A stretch of 64,000 bases of DNA from Flavobacteriales bacterium UBA3477 (GTDB taxonomy: Bacteria; Bacteroidota; Bacteroidia; Flavobacteriales; Schleiferiaceae). This document shows positions 54,153-63,997 of this stretch, one piece after another. A program made the position numbers and the translations under genes. The stretch is taken from assembly GCA_002378005.1 (NCBI GenBank), contig DFQY01000008.1:1-64000 (forward strand). Reading direction: 5' to 3'. The notes under the pieces are model-generated. The model was not told the origin of the DNA, did no database searches, and saw only the letters and a list, made by a program, of their open reading frames with translations. Positions within the stretch are counted from its first letter, which is position 1. Each line of letters starts with the position of its first letter.

Positions 54153-54803
54153 TTATCCGTTAAAACTATTGATTTCGCTTTTCGGCAAGTAGACCACCTT
54201 CTTGGTTTCGAAAAACTCCCCGTCAAAATGTCTAGACAGGGAAGAAATTCTCGCCTTTAGCGGGCCCAATTCTTCGGCCAAATCACCGCCTTTCAAATAC
54301 AACAACCCGTTGATGCGGTCCGGATCTAAGTTTTTAGAAGCAATCTTCCCCTTTATCCATGGTATGAAACGCTGCATGTGTGTGACCGCGCGGCTGACCA
54401 CAAAATCATACGGGCCTTTGAACTGCTCCGCACGTCCGTGAGAAGCTTTTACATTTTCTAAACCCAGAGCTTCAGTTACTGCCTCGACCACCTTAATCTT
54501 TTTTCCGATAGAATCTACCAAATGGAATTGGGTCTGTGGAAAAAGAATGGCCAGAGGAATTCCCGGAAAGCCACCGCCCGTTCCTACATCCAGCACTCTT
54601 TGTCCCGGTTTGAAGGTGTACACCTTGGCAATCCCTAAGGAATGTAGCACATGCTTTTCATAAAAGCTGTCCATATCCTTGCGTGAAATCACATTGATTT
54701 TCGCATTCCATTCGGTGTATAGGTCAAATAGCGCAGCGAATTGGTCCTGCTGCTTCTGGGACAACCCAGGAAAATGACCATAGATGAGTTCTACTGTTTG
54801 CAT
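54153..54803 (-). CDS. rsmG: 16S rRNA (guanine-N7) methyltransferase RsmG
   Basis: SAM-dependent enzyme that methylates G527 of 16S rRNA. 216 residues; Rossmann SAM motif VLDVGTGGGFPGIPLAI, FHLVDSIGKKIKVVEAV, DFVVSRAVTHM and LYLKGGDLAEE. Its -7 box (54815-54808) is only four bases before the ATG, so the mRNA is probably leaderless. Confidence 0.96.
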   Translation of the reverse strand: MQTVELIYGHFPGLSQKQQDQFAALFDLYTEWNAKINVISRKDMDSFYEKHVLHSLGIAKVYTFKPGQRVLDVGTGGGFPGIPLAILFPQTQFHLVDSIGKKIKVVEAVTEALGLENVKASHGRAEQFKGPYDFVVSRAVTHMQRFIPWIKGKIASKNLDPDRINGLLYLKGGDLAEELGPLKARISSLSRHFDGEFFETKKVVYLPKSEINSFNG

Positions 54804-54807
54804 GGGC

Positions 54808-54835
54808 CAAAGATAGCGTGGGTGCCGTACTTTTG
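54808..54835. promoter_or_regulatory. Back-to-back leaderless promoters of rsmG (-) and tgt (+)
   Basis: Minus strand TATCTTTG (54815-54808) and plus strand TACTTTTG (54828-54835) are both exact TAnnTTTG. Boxes end four and six bases before the start codons of rsmG and tgt. The entire gap between the two starts is 38 bases. Confidence 0.7.
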
Positions 54836-54841
54836 CGCTAC

Positions 54842-55972
54842 ATGAAGTTCACCTTATTACATACGGACGATAAAAGTTCTGCAAGAGCTGGAACCCTTGA
54901 GACCGACCACGGCACCATACAAACACCCATCTTTATGCCGGTGGGTACTGCCGGCACGGTCAAAGGCGTGCACACCAAGGACCTCAAGGAGGATACCAAG
55001 GCCCAAATCATCTTGGGGAATACGTACCATCTCTTCCTACGCCCCGGAACGGAAATTCTAAAAGCGGCAGGTGGACTCCACAAATTCAACGGCTGGGACC
55101 GCCCCATCCTTACAGATAGCGGCGGCTACCAGGTATACAGCCTTGCCAATCAACGCAAGATTACTGAGGAAGGCGCCACCTTCGCCAGCCACATCGACGG
55201 GACCAAACATTTGTTCACCCCAGAACGCGTGATGGACATTCAGCGTGAAATTGGCGCAGATATCATCATGGCCTTCGACGAATGTCCACCATACCCGTCC
55301 ACCTATGAGTATGCAAAGGACAGCATGCACATGACGCACCGCTGGCTCGATCGCTGCTTTGACAGATTGGACCAAGTAGAACCGCTCTACGGTTATCACC
55401 AAAGCCTCTTTCCTATCGTTCAAGGCTCCACCTACAACGACTTGCGCGATGAAAGCGCAGAATACATCGCCAGCAAAGGAGCCGAGGGAAATGCGATTGG
55501 CGGCCTAAGCGTTGGCGAGCCCGCAGAAGAAATGTACAAACATGCCGCAGGTGCTTGTCGCATTCTACCTGCGGACAAGCCCAGGTATTTGATGGGTGTA
55601 GGTACTCCGGCTAATATTTTGGAAAACATTTCGTTAGGAGTAGATATGTTCGATTGTGTCATGCCCACACGAAACGGCCGTAACGGTCAAATTTTCACCA
55701 GCGAAGGAATCATCAACCTTCGAAATAAGAAATGGGAAAATGTCCACGAGCCGCTCGACCCCAATGGAACCAGCTTTGTGGACACTCAATACACCCTCGC
55801 CTACGTTCGCCATCTCATACACAGCAAAGAATCCCTTGGAGCTCAAATCGCCTCGATGCACAACATTCGTTTCTACCTATGGCTCGTCGAACAAGCACGT
55901 GAGCATATCATCGCTGGAGATTTTGCAAGTTGGAAGAACCAAATGATTCCTAAATTGGAACAAAGAATCTAG
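54842..55972 (+). CDS. tgt: Queuine tRNA-ribosyltransferase (Tgt)
   Basis: Exchanges guanine-34 of tRNAs with GUN anticodons for preQ1 or a similar base, a step in queuosine synthesis. 376 residues; FMPVGTAGTVKGV, ILTDSGGYQVYSL (catalytic Asp), GGLSVGEP, and the nucleophile region MFDCVMPTRNGRNG. The structural zinc motif CxCxxC of E. coli Tgt is missing: the corresponding stretch reads PNGTSFVDTQ, though the partner His is retained in SMHNIRFY. ATG 54842 is preferred because an upstream ATG at 54818 precedes the -7 box. The gene lies divergent from rsmG and upstream of lptF/G with GTG four bases on. Confidence 0.95.
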   Translation: MKFTLLHTDDKSSARAGTLETDHGTIQTPIFMPVGTAGTVKGVHTKDLKEDTKAQIILGNTYHLFLRPGTEILKAAGGLHKFNGWDRPILTDSGGYQVYSLANQRKITEEGATFASHIDGTKHLFTPERVMDIQREIGADIIMAFDECPPYPSTYEYAKDSMHMTHRWLDRCFDRLDQVEPLYGYHQSLFPIVQGSTYNDLRDESAEYIASKGAEGNAIGGLSVGEPAEEMYKHAAGACRILPADKPRYLMGVGTPANILENISLGVDMFDCVMPTRNGRNGQIFTSEGIINLRNKKWENVHEPLDPNGTSFVDTQYTLAYVRHLIHSKESLGAQIASMHNIRFYLWLVEQAREHIIAGDFASWKNQMIPKLEQRI

Positions 55973-55976
55973 GAAG

Positions 55977-57101
55977 GTGAGAAAATTGGATTGGTATATA
56001 TTGCGCAAATTCTTGGGCAGCTTTGTGCTGACCATGGTGCTCATCCTATCCATCGCTATTGTCTTTGATATCAGCGAGAAATTGGACGACTTCCAAAACG
56101 GTGCTGAACTCCACGAAATCATTTTTGATTATTACATCAACTTCATTGCCTTCTACGGTAACCTCTTCAGTGCTCTGATCCTCTTCATTTCCACCATTTG
56201 GTTCACTTCGCGCATCACTGCAAATTCTGAAATTGTAGCCATACTCACCTCGGGGACTAGTTTTAGACGCTTGCTTCGCCCGTATTGGATCGGCGCTACC
56301 ATCATCTGTTTGATCAGCCTCGCCCTGAACCACTTGGTCGTTCCACAAACCAATATTAAACGCATTGCCTTCGAGGAGAAATACGTGACCGGCGTGAACA
56401 GACCCATCAACCAAAAGGTACACCGCCAAGTCCTTCCCGGGCATTACGTATACTTCGAAACCTTCTCTGGCACACGCCACAGCGGATACCAAATGACCTA
56501 CGAAGTCTTCGAAGACCACAAGCTCACCAGTAAACTCAGTGCAGATTTTGTTCGCCTCGATACCGCCGTGGGAAAGTGGCGCCTGGATAACTACCGCCTA
56601 CGCACAGTAGATTCCCTCGGACAAGAACACATCCTTTCCGGGCGACGTCTCGACACCGCTCTAACCTTTACGTCGGAGCAAATCGCCCCAAAACTCAACT
56701 CCATCGCGACCATGAACAGTCGTGAGCTCAGCAAATTCATCGCACAGGAGGAAATCACAGGCAACGAAAACATCGCCTCCTACCAAATGGAAATGCAACG
56801 ACGCTCCTCCTACCCCTTGAGCGCCTATGTATTTGTTCTCCTTGCAGTAGCACTAGCTAGCCAGAAAAGACGCGGTGGACTTGGGATTAATATTGCTATC
56901 GGACTGGTGCTAAGCGCGATTTATATCTTCACAATGCAAATCTCCCAAACTTTTGCCACGACTGGGATTTTAAGCACTGACGGCTGGCTCGGGAAGACCC
57001 TGCTTTGGATCACCATCCAACCGGCCGAATTTGCCATTTGGATCCCTAACATTCTATTCGCAGGTGTGGCGATTTGGCGCTACATTGTTGCTCCGAAATA
57101 A
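55977..57101 (+). CDS. LptF/LptG family permease
   Basis: Inner-membrane subunit of the LptBFG exporter, which pulls lipopolysaccharide off the membrane and onto the periplasmic bridge. 374 residues: N-terminal membrane segments (YILRKFLGSFVLTMVLILSIAIVFDI, ALILFISTIWFTSRI with conserved TSRITANSEIVAI), a periplasmic beta-jellyroll domain (about 110-280) and a second membrane bundle (LSAYVFVLLAVALASQ; RRGGLGINIAIGLVLSAIYI). Whether it is LptF or LptG cannot be told from sequence here. The start is GTG at 55977, four bases after the tgt stop. Confidence 0.92.
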   Translation: MRKLDWYILRKFLGSFVLTMVLILSIAIVFDISEKLDDFQNGAELHEIIFDYYINFIAFYGNLFSALILFISTIWFTSRITANSEIVAILTSGTSFRRLLRPYWIGATIICLISLALNHLVVPQTNIKRIAFEEKYVTGVNRPINQKVHRQVLPGHYVYFETFSGTRHSGYQMTYEVFEDHKLTSKLSADFVRLDTAVGKWRLDNYRLRTVDSLGQEHILSGRRLDTALTFTSEQIAPKLNSIATMNSRELSKFIAQEEITGNENIASYQMEMQRRSSYPLSAYVFVLLAVALASQKRRGGLGINIAIGLVLSAIYIFTMQISQTFATTGILSTDGWLGKTLLWITIQPAEFAIWIPNILFAGVAIWRYIVAPK

Positions 57102-57107
57102 TTGGTC

Positions 57108-58058
57108 ATGAACTTCGAAAAAGGATCACATCTGCGCGACCAGCTCACCCTGCACTTCATCGTGTTTATTTGGGGCTTTACCGCCATTCTAGGCCGCTAC
57201 ATCAGCGTTGATGCATTATCCCTGGTCTTTAACCGGACCGCTATGACTACCGTAGCCATCGCCTTGTTCATGTTCTGGAAAAAGCGCCCCTTCCGCGCCT
57301 CTTGGAAAGAAATAGGCTTCATGGCCTTATGCGGCGTTCTTATTGCCACCCACTGGATCACCTTTTTTGGCGCCATTAAAATTGCAAACATCAGCCTCAC
57401 CCTTGCCGGAATCTCCACCGGTGCCCTTTGGTCGGCGCTACTAAAACCAGTGCTCGACAAGGGCAAGATTGACATTATCGAACTCCTCCTAGGCGCAATT
57501 GTCGTGGTGGGCGTTGTCGTTATTTTCTATGAAACACCAGACGCTGCTAACCTTCGCTATTACGAATTTTTAGGATTAAAAGTGACCAATTATCAACTCG
57601 GGGTCCTCATCGCTCTGATCAGCGCATCATTAAGTGCATCTTTTAGCATATTGAACAAACAATTGGTCGCACGATACTCTTTACCTGTCCAAGTCACCTT
57701 CTGGGAATTGGGCTTTGCCTTCATCGGCGTTGGCCTCTACGACCTCATCTTCGGTTCTCATAATCCCACGTCCCTGTGGATCACCACCGCTAGCGACTGG
57801 TATTTCATGGCCATTCTAGCCCTGCTCTGCACAGCCTATCCCTTCATCCAAAGCGTTGAATTACTCAAGCGAATGAGTCCATTTTCCGTTATGCTCGCCA
57901 TTAACCTTGAACCCGTCTATGGCATAGGTTTGGCCGCGCTAATTTTCGGTGCACAGGAAAACATGACCCCCACCTTTTACATAGGTGTGGTAGTGATTTT
58001 GGCTACCATCATTGCAAATGGAATAATAAAGGCGCAAAAAAGGAAGTCCCTCTCCTAA
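57108..58058 (+). CDS. EamA/DMT-family transporter
   Basis: Inner-membrane transporter with about ten helices in two EamA repeats (first ending near residue 140 with VVVIFYETP; second from [18 protein letters not shown]). 316 residues from ATG 57108; a TTG two codons earlier is possible. Substrates of this family range from amino acids to nucleobases and cannot be read. Placed between lptF/G and accA, a neighbourhood I associate with Flavobacteriales, so the gene probably belongs to the same operon. Confidence 0.88.
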   Translation: MNFEKGSHLRDQLTLHFIVFIWGFTAILGRYISVDALSLVFNRTAMTTVAIALFMFWKKRPFRASWKEIGFMALCGVLIATHWITFFGAIKIANISLTLAGISTGALWSALLKPVLDKGKIDIIELLLGAIVVVGVVVIFYETPDAANLRYYEFLGLKVTNYQLGVLIALISASLSASFSILNKQLVARYSLPVQVTFWELGFAFIGVGLYDLIFGSHNPTSLWITTASDWYFMAILALLCTAYPFIQSVELLKRMSPFSVMLAINLEPVYGIGLAALIFGAQENMTPTFYIGVVVILATIIANGIIKAQKRKSLS

Positions 58059-58066
58059 GGACTTTG

Positions 58067-58073
58067 TATTTTG
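58067..58073 (+). promoter_or_regulatory. Short box TATTTTG before accA
   Basis: TATTTTG at 58067-58073 is a one-base-shorter form of TAnnTTTG and sits just after an AAGTCC/GGACTT hairpin (58044-58064). The accA ATG is 23 bases on. Weak evidence. Confidence 0.35.
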
Positions 58074-58096
58074 CACGACCGATTCAGAATGTAACT

Positions 58097-59050
58097 ATGG
58101 ACTATCTTTCATTTGAAAAACCCATTGAAGAGCTTGAAAATCAGCTAACAAAGGCCCTAGAACTCGCCGACGAAACCGGTGTAGATATGGCCAAGACCAT
58201 TACTGATTTACAGCAAAAACTCGACGACGCGAAGAAGAAAATCTACAGCAACCTTAGCGCTTGGGAACGTGTTCAATTATCACGTCACCCACAACGCCCC
58301 TACACCATGGCCTATATCAACGCCTTGACCCAAGGAAATTTCATCGAAATGCACGGCGACCGCGGTGTAAAAGATGATAAAGCGATGGTAGGTGGTTGGG
58401 GGACCATTGACGGCAGGAGCTACATGTTGATTGGCCAACAAAAAGGCGTGAACACCAAGATGCGTCAATACCGCAACTTTGGTATGGCCAACCCGGAAGG
58501 GTATCGCAAAGCGTTGCGTTTGATGAAGCAAGCCGAAAAATTCGGTCGACCAATTGTTACCTTGATCGACACCCCGGGAGCCTTTCCTGGACTCGAAGCG
58601 GAAGAACGCGGACAAGGAGAGGCCATTGCTAAGAACATCATGGAAATGGCCCGCCTTAAAGTGCCGGTCATTTGTATCATCATCGGTGAAGGTGCCTCAG
58701 GAGGTGCCATCGGTATAGGTGTTGGAGATAAAGTCCTTATGCTTGAGAACACTTGGTACAGCGTCATCTCCCCAGAAAGCTGTTCTTCTATCCTTTGGAG
58801 AAGCTGGGATTACAAGGAAACCGCTGCTGAAGTATTGAAGCTGACGGCGAAAGACATGAAGAAAAATGGCCTCATTGACGGCATTATCAAAGAACCTCTC
58901 GGCGGCGCTCATGCCAATCCAGAGGCAATGTTTGAAATTGTCAAGCGTGAGATCGTGAAGCATACCAAGGCACTTGAAAAATTGAGCACAGAAGACCTAG
59001 TCGCTGCAAGAATGGAGAAATTCTTTGCAATGGGCGTCTACGAAGAGTAA
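58097..59050 (+). CDS. accA: Acetyl-CoA carboxylase carboxyltransferase alpha subunit
   Basis: Half of the carboxyltransferase that moves CO2 from biotin to acetyl-CoA, the first committed step of fatty-acid synthesis. 317 residues; [15 protein letters not shown] at the N-terminus, [38 protein letters not shown], GFPMxxAEKF-like [56 protein letters not shown] 58097 ([13 protein letters not shown]) is chosen; a longer frame from 58064 has no family support. accD is not in the window. Confidence 0.97.
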   Translation: MDYLSFEKPIEELENQLTKALELADETGVDMAKTITDLQQKLDDAKKKIYSNLSAWERVQLSRHPQRPYTMAYINALTQGNFIEMHGDRGVKDDKAMVGGWGTIDGRSYMLIGQQKGVNTKMRQYRNFGMANPEGYRKALRLMKQAEKFGRPIVTLIDTPGAFPGLEAEERGQGEAIAKNIMEMARLKVPVICIIIGEGASGGAIGIGVGDKVLMLENTWYSVISPESCSSILWRSWDYKETAAEVLKLTAKDMKKNGLIDGIIKEPLGGAHANPEAMFEIVKREIVKHTKALEKLSTEDLVAARMEKFFAMGVYEE

Positions 59051-59059
59051 CTTAGAAGA

Positions 59060-60580
59060 ATGGCAGAACAACGAGCAAATCAACCCAATGCCGGAAGCAG
59101 CTCCGGAGCACTGGTCAACTTGACGGCTGGAGGTCGCGTACCCCCACAAGCCGTTGATTTGGAAGAAGCTGTTTTGGGTGCCTTGCTCATTGATAAAAAT
59201 GCCCTCTCAAAAATTGTCGACATCCTCCACCACGAGGCGTTCTACAACGAAAGACACCAGCACATTTTCAAGGCTGTGGTTAGTCTCTTCGGGGAAAATC
59301 AACCGGTAGATATTCTAACTGTAGCCTCGGAGTTGCGCAAGGAAGGTCAGATGAAGCTGGCCGGTGGTGAAGTTTATTTGGCCCAATTAAGCCAAAAGGT
59401 AAGCTCCGCGGCTCACATCGAGTACCACGCCCGCATCATCATTCAAAAGCACATACAACGTGAACTCATTCGAATTTCGAGTGAAATCATCGAAAGTGCC
59501 TTCGACGAAACGACCGATGTCCTCGAGCTGTTGGATAGCTCGGAACAAAAATTGTTTGAAGTCGCCCAAGGAAACTTGAAGCGTAACTACGAAAGCTCCG
59601 AAGCTTTGATTCGTCAAGCCCTCGAGCGTATCGAAAACATCAGCAAGCAAGAAGGCCTCTCCGGGGTACCTTCAGGTTTCTCTGATCTTGACCGCATTAC
59701 CTCAGGCTGGCAACCGTCAGATTTGATCATCCTGGCGGCCCGTCCCGGTATGGGTAAAACAGCTTTCGTACTCTCCATGGCACGAAATATGGCTATCGAG
59801 CACGATAAAAAAGTTGCCATCTTCTCTTTGGAGATGTCCAGTGTCCAATTAATCACTCGTATCATCTCCTCCGAAACAGGCCTCAACTCTGAAAAACTCA
59901 GAAAAGGTGACCTGACGGATTACGAATGGAAGAACCTGACCTCTGGCGTGGTCGACCTCGAAAAAGCCAAGCTCTTTATTGACGATACCCCGGCCCTCAG
60001 CGTCTTTGACCTCCGCGCCAAAGTACGACGTCTAGCCTCAACCCAAGGCCTTGATGTCATCATCATCGATTACCTACAGCTCATGACTATCGGCGGCTCG
60101 AAAGCGCAAGGAAACCGTGAACAAGAAATCTCAACCATCTCTCGTTCGTTAAAATCCATTGCCAAAGAATTGAATGTTCCGGTCATCGCACTGTCCCAGT
60201 TATCTCGTGCAGTCGAAACGCGTTCCACTTCAAAGCGCCCTCAACTCTCCGACCTTCGTGAATCTGGTGCGATTGAGCAGGATGCCGATATCGTGAGCTT
60301 TATCTACCGTCCTCAGTACTACCAAATCGAAGAGTGGGAAGACGGCTCGCCTTGTGAAAACGAAGCAGAAATAATCATAGCGAAACACCGTAACGGTTCA
60401 TTGGACGACGTTCGTCTGCGCTTTATCGGGGAATTGGCCAAATTCGCCAACAAAGAACATGGCTCTACCATGATTATGGAGAGTAAAATGAACGACTCAA
60501 GCGGATTCGGCAGCTCCATGGACGGCTCTTCAAGCTACCCAGACCTTCCTACTCCGGATGCGGGGGACGTTCCGTTCTAA
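59060..60580 (+). CDS. dnaB: Replicative DNA helicase
   Basis: Hexameric helicase that unwinds the replication fork. 506 residues: N-terminal DnaB domain (VPPQAVDLEEAVLGALLIDKNALSK), a linker, then a RecA-like domain with Walker A ARPGMGKTAF, Walker B VIIIDYLQLM, and the conserved ALSQLSRAVE and LRESGAIEQDADIV. The C-terminal tail is acidic with Ser and Pro. No intein is seen; the RecA domain is continuous. Starts nine bases after accA. Confidence 0.97.
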   Translation: MAEQRANQPNAGSSSGALVNLTAGGRVPPQAVDLEEAVLGALLIDKNALSKIVDILHHEAFYNERHQHIFKAVVSLFGENQPVDILTVASELRKEGQMKLAGGEVYLAQLSQKVSSAAHIEYHARIIIQKHIQRELIRISSEIIESAFDETTDVLELLDSSEQKLFEVAQGNLKRNYESSEALIRQALERIENISKQEGLSGVPSGFSDLDRITSGWQPSDLIILAARPGMGKTAFVLSMARNMAIEHDKKVAIFSLEMSSVQLITRIISSETGLNSEKLRKGDLTDYEWKNLTSGVVDLEKAKLFIDDTPALSVFDLRAKVRRLASTQGLDVIIIDYLQLMTIGGSKAQGNREQEISTISRSLKSIAKELNVPVIALSQLSRAVETRSTSKRPQLSDLRESGAIEQDADIVSFIYRPQYYQIEEWEDGSPCENEAEIIIAKHRNGSLDDVRLRFIGELAKFANKEHGSTMIMESKMNDSSGFGSSMDGSSSYPDLPTPDAGDVPF

Positions 60581-60584
60581 GGGC

Positions 60585-61859
60585 ATGTTCAGCACCCCAT
60601 TTCATCGCTTTTTCCTACTATTCATTTTCTCGGTCCAATTCCTGCACGCCCAAATCCTCGTGCCTATGGACCAAAGCAACCAACGCGATCATCTTCGCGC
60701 CTATGGCCTAATGTACTCCGCCATTGAGCAAGGCTACAACTGCCATTGGCTTCTGAATTACCGCGGCGGCTCCTTCGCCATCCTCAACGCAGATCAAAAT
60801 ATCATTCGCGAAGCCATCAAACGTGGCGTTTCCTACGAAAGCACCTCCGAAAGCGTATTGCTCACCATCATGAAATCCCTTCAAAGTCCGGCAGAAAACA
60901 CCAACACTGTCGAACTTCAAAAAGTACCCAAAATAGCCGTCTATTCCCCACCGGGTGCCCAGCCTTGGGACGATGCCGTTACCATGGTCCTCACCTACGC
61001 CGATATTCCCTTCACCACCATTTACGACCAAGAGATCCTCGACGGCACCCTCAGCGACTATCAATGGCTCCACCTCCACCATGAAGATTTCACGGGTCAA
61101 TACGGTAAGTTCTATGGCTCCTATAGAGATGCCGCGTGGTACATCAATCAAAAGGCCTCTTTCGAGGCGGCCGCCAGAGAAATGGGGTATGCCAAGGTTT
61201 CCCAACAAAAAGGTGCCGTCGCTCAATCCATAGCATCTTACGTAAAGGATGGCGGATTCCTATTTGCCATGTGCAGTGCAACTGACAGTTATGATATTGC
61301 CCTTGCAGCCATCAACACCGATATTTGTGAACCAATGTTTGACGGTGACGGCATGACTCCCGGAGCTGCCTACGCTTTGGATTATTCGGCCACCTTCGCA
61401 TTCGATAATTTCGAGTTGTTCACGAACCCAATGCGTTACGAATATTCGGACATTGATGTTACCGAGCAACGCGTGAGGAGCATGAAAGAGGCCCAAGACT
61501 TCTTTGAATTATTTGACTTCAGCGCCAAATATGACGTTGTACCCACCATCTTAGTGCAAAACCATACTGACATTGTACGTGGATTCTACGGTCAAACCAC
61601 TGCGTACCGCCCAAAAACGATTAAACCTAGCACCACAATTTTAGGTAAGAGTGTGGTCGATGGTGCCGCGCGATACATTCATGGAAGCTATGGCGAAGGG
61701 TATTGGACCTTTTACGGCGGACACGATCCAGAAGATTATCAGCACAGAGTCGGTGATCCTGCTACCGATCTTAACAACCACCCTAACAGTCCAGGCTACC
61801 GATTGATTCTAAACAATATTCTTTTCCCTGCAGCGAAGAAACCGCCACAGAAGACCTAG
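60585..61859 (+). CDS. Conserved secreted protein downstream of dnaB
   Basis: 424 residues from ATG 60585, five bases after dnaB. A signal peptide (FFLLFIFSVQFLHA then Q) is followed by DQSNQRDHLRAYGLMYSAIEQGYNCHWLLNYRGGSFAI and a Rossmann-like region (VPKIAVYSPPGAQPWDDAVTMVLTYADIPFTTIYDQEIL), with HHEDFTGQYGKFY and GGFLFAMCSATDSYDIAL. From memory, Bacteroidota homologues at this place carry the label 'asparagine synthetase B', but no synthetase motifs are visible and an exported synthetase would be odd. Function unknown. Its stop shares the palindrome CTAG with the convergent porin. Confidence 0.75.
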   Translation: MFSTPFHRFFLLFIFSVQFLHAQILVPMDQSNQRDHLRAYGLMYSAIEQGYNCHWLLNYRGGSFAILNADQNIIREAIKRGVSYESTSESVLLTIMKSLQSPAENTNTVELQKVPKIAVYSPPGAQPWDDAVTMVLTYADIPFTTIYDQEILDGTLSDYQWLHLHHEDFTGQYGKFYGSYRDAAWYINQKASFEAAAREMGYAKVSQQKGAVAQSIASYVKDGGFLFAMCSATDSYDIALAAINTDICEPMFDGDGMTPGAAYALDYSATFAFDNFELFTNPMRYEYSDIDVTEQRVRSMKEAQDFFELFDFSAKYDVVPTILVQNHTDIVRGFYGQTTAYRPKTIKPSTTILGKSVVDGAARYIHGSYGEGYWTFYGGHDPEDYQHRVGDPATDLNNHPNSPGYRLILNNILFPAAKKPPQKT

Positions 61860-63793
61860 TTAAACAAGGTCCAGCGCGCACTGACTTGCACCCATCGATC
61901 TGACCTTGGCGCACTGCCGTAAGCATAATAGGTATAAGGCGCCAATCCTTCCATAGCATTGATGATTCGTACTGCCCCAACGAAATTCGCAATACGTGCT
62001 TCAAAATAGGCTGTCCCCCATGGATAGCTCCCGGCTAAATAATCCGTCTGCATGGCCCAGATAGGCACCCCAACCAAATACGTTGGCGCATAGAATGCAT
62101 CCTCCACACTGACGTTAACACCGGCCTTCCATTCAAACTTCGTCCCAATACTGGTCTTGTAATTGACCTCGGTGAATCCACCCCAATTCGGTGTAGCAAA
62201 ACCTCCAAATGAAGATTTATAAGCGCCATACCCTTGAACACAGGCATTCCAGCCCTCTTCGTCACTGCTCACACCGAACTGAACACGTCCGTATAATCCG
62301 TTCCAAGTAGATAATTGGTCAAAGGATTCGAAATAGCGCATACCGCTCATCTGTGCACCGTATAGCTCCCCTTCCTTTTTCCATTTCTCACCCAAGATCC
62401 ACTGTGCTTTTCCTTCATTTTTAAAGTAGGGCACATCAATGGTTCTCAAGTCGTACGAATAGCCGTATAACTGCTCAAAACGATACATCTGTGGTTGGCG
62501 CAGAATATTCCATTGTAGTGATAAATCCCCTGGAACAGAAAAGAACTTCGCGCTAACCGAGGCATCAAATGCACCGGCATTGTATCCCAAGGCATTGAAA
62601 TTGAATATGGCTCTGTATTTAAAATTTTGGACGGACATATTCCCAAGCATGATACGCCCTCGAACAAACGGCAAAATGTCTGAATCAAACGCTTCCGTAT
62701 ACTGGACCGAATCACTTCTAAATCCGTCCCATCCTAAGGAGTTACTCTGTAAATGCTCTAATCCTGTCGCCAACCTTGTCTCAATAAAACCAGGGTAAGG
62801 CCGTCTTATTGGACCATTTAGAGCTATACCATGAGTAATGTCCACCTGCGCCTTAGTCAACCTTAAAGAATCTGAATATCTCAGAGTACGCTGCTTAACC
62901 GTCGGAGCTGTACCCGTACTGTCCCAAAAATATTCGGCTGCCGAGGTTGAATTATTCACAGCCCAGCTCTTTGAATTAAAAGAAATACTACCATTTAAAT
63001 TTGGAGAAACCAATGCTTCCAATTTAGACCAATACTTTATATCTAACTCCTCCTCAAAGAGCGTCCCAACACCATCGTTAACGGAGAAATTCCGCCTTAG
63101 CGTAGGCACATTACTTTCGAATAGAGTCGGAGTAGATAATCCTCCGTTCTGACCTGATCTCGAATTGAAATAAGCCACCTCCAATTTCGATTGTGTCCAA
63201 ACATTATTGGGCTCCAATTGCTTCATAGAAAAATGTAACTCATGGCCATCTGTACCTTCATTTCGAAACAATCCCAAGGTATTATTGCGCAAGTAATCCA
63301 CATATAACTGCTTATTTGAATCAACCGGTGAGAGTGCAGTAATACCAAAGACCTGCCCTCCACCTATACCAGTTTGAAGCCTCAAATCCGATCGAGGAGA
63401 AGACGAACGATAATCAAGCGGCATCTGTGAATAGCTTGTGGAGAATCTATGCCAACCGTCTAAACCCGAATTCACAATGGGCTCTAAGGAATTATAAGAT
63501 AGTCCACCAATAGCAGAATTTTCCCTTCGGGTCCAATTCCATGAATCCTGTAACCAAATCTGGTCCTCCGCTCTCCTGTCCAACAGCACTGTCAACGAAT
63601 CCCAAATATTATTCTGGTACAGGTAATACCCCTTGTAATTGAAAGGATACTTAACGTATCTAAAGCCTTCGACTTTAACCCCCGTGTTCGGCAATGAAAC
63701 CAACGTATCAGCATCCTCAAGTAAAGTTGAATCCACTTGGCCAAAAACAGCGGTGGAGAGCAATACGAACAAAGAAAGAAGATATGGCCTCAT
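61856..63793 (-). CDS. Bacteroidota-type putative porin
   Basis: 645-residue outer membrane protein with a signal peptide (MRPYLLSLFVLLSTAVFG then Q). The sequence is built of amphipathic beta-strands with repeated Tyr/Trp ends and a C-terminal Phe-Asn (VQVSARWTLFN), as expected for a large barrel of about 16-18 strands or more. The N-terminus (GVKVEGFRYVKYPFNYKGYYLYQNNIWDSL) fits a protein family annotated simply as 'putative porin' in Bacteroidota. No ligand can be inferred. It stands alone between the dnaB operon and the rRNA operon end. Confidence 0.82.
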   Translation of the reverse strand: MRPYLLSLFVLLSTAVFGQVDSTLLEDADTLVSLPNTGVKVEGFRYVKYPFNYKGYYLYQNNIWDSLTVLLDRRAEDQIWLQDSWNWTRRENSAIGGLSYNSLEPIVNSGLDGWHRFSTSYSQMPLDYRSSSPRSDLRLQTGIGGGQVFGITALSPVDSNKQLYVDYLRNNTLGLFRNEGTDGHELHFSMKQLEPNNVWTQSKLEVAYFNSRSGQNGGLSTPTLFESNVPTLRRNFSVNDGVGTLFEEELDIKYWSKLEALVSPNLNGSISFNSKSWAVNNSTSAAEYFWDSTGTAPTVKQRTLRYSDSLRLTKAQVDITHGIALNGPIRRPYPGFIETRLATGLEHLQSNSLGWDGFRSDSVQYTEAFDSDILPFVRGRIMLGNMSVQNFKYRAIFNFNALGYNAGAFDASVSAKFFSVPGDLSLQWNILRQPQMYRFEQLYGYSYDLRTIDVPYFKNEGKAQWILGEKWKKEGELYGAQMSGMRYFESFDQLSTWNGLYGRVQFGVSSDEEGWNACVQGYGAYKSSFGGFATPNWGGFTEVNYKTSIGTKFEWKAGVNVSVEDAFYAPTYLVGVPIWAMQTDYLAGSYPWGTAYFEARIANFVGAVRIINAMEGLAPYTYYAYGSAPRSDRWVQVSARWTLFN

Positions 63794-63851
63794 ACGGGCG
63801 TAAACTTAATCAATAATGCTGCAATAACGCGTAACTGCTCAGTTTAGCGCA

Positions 63852-63886
63852 TAAAAAAAGCCCAACCTAGTAAACTAGATTGGGCT
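63852..63886 (-). terminator. Terminator of the rRNA operon
   Basis: AGCCCAA-C-CTAG (63859-63870) and CTAG-A-TTGGGCT (63875-63886) form a 12-position stem with one C.A mismatch and a TAAA loop. On the minus strand it ends in seven T's. Lies eight bases after the 5S rRNA. Confidence 0.9.
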
Positions 63887-63893
63887 CGAAAAA

Positions 63894-63997
<104 letters not shown>

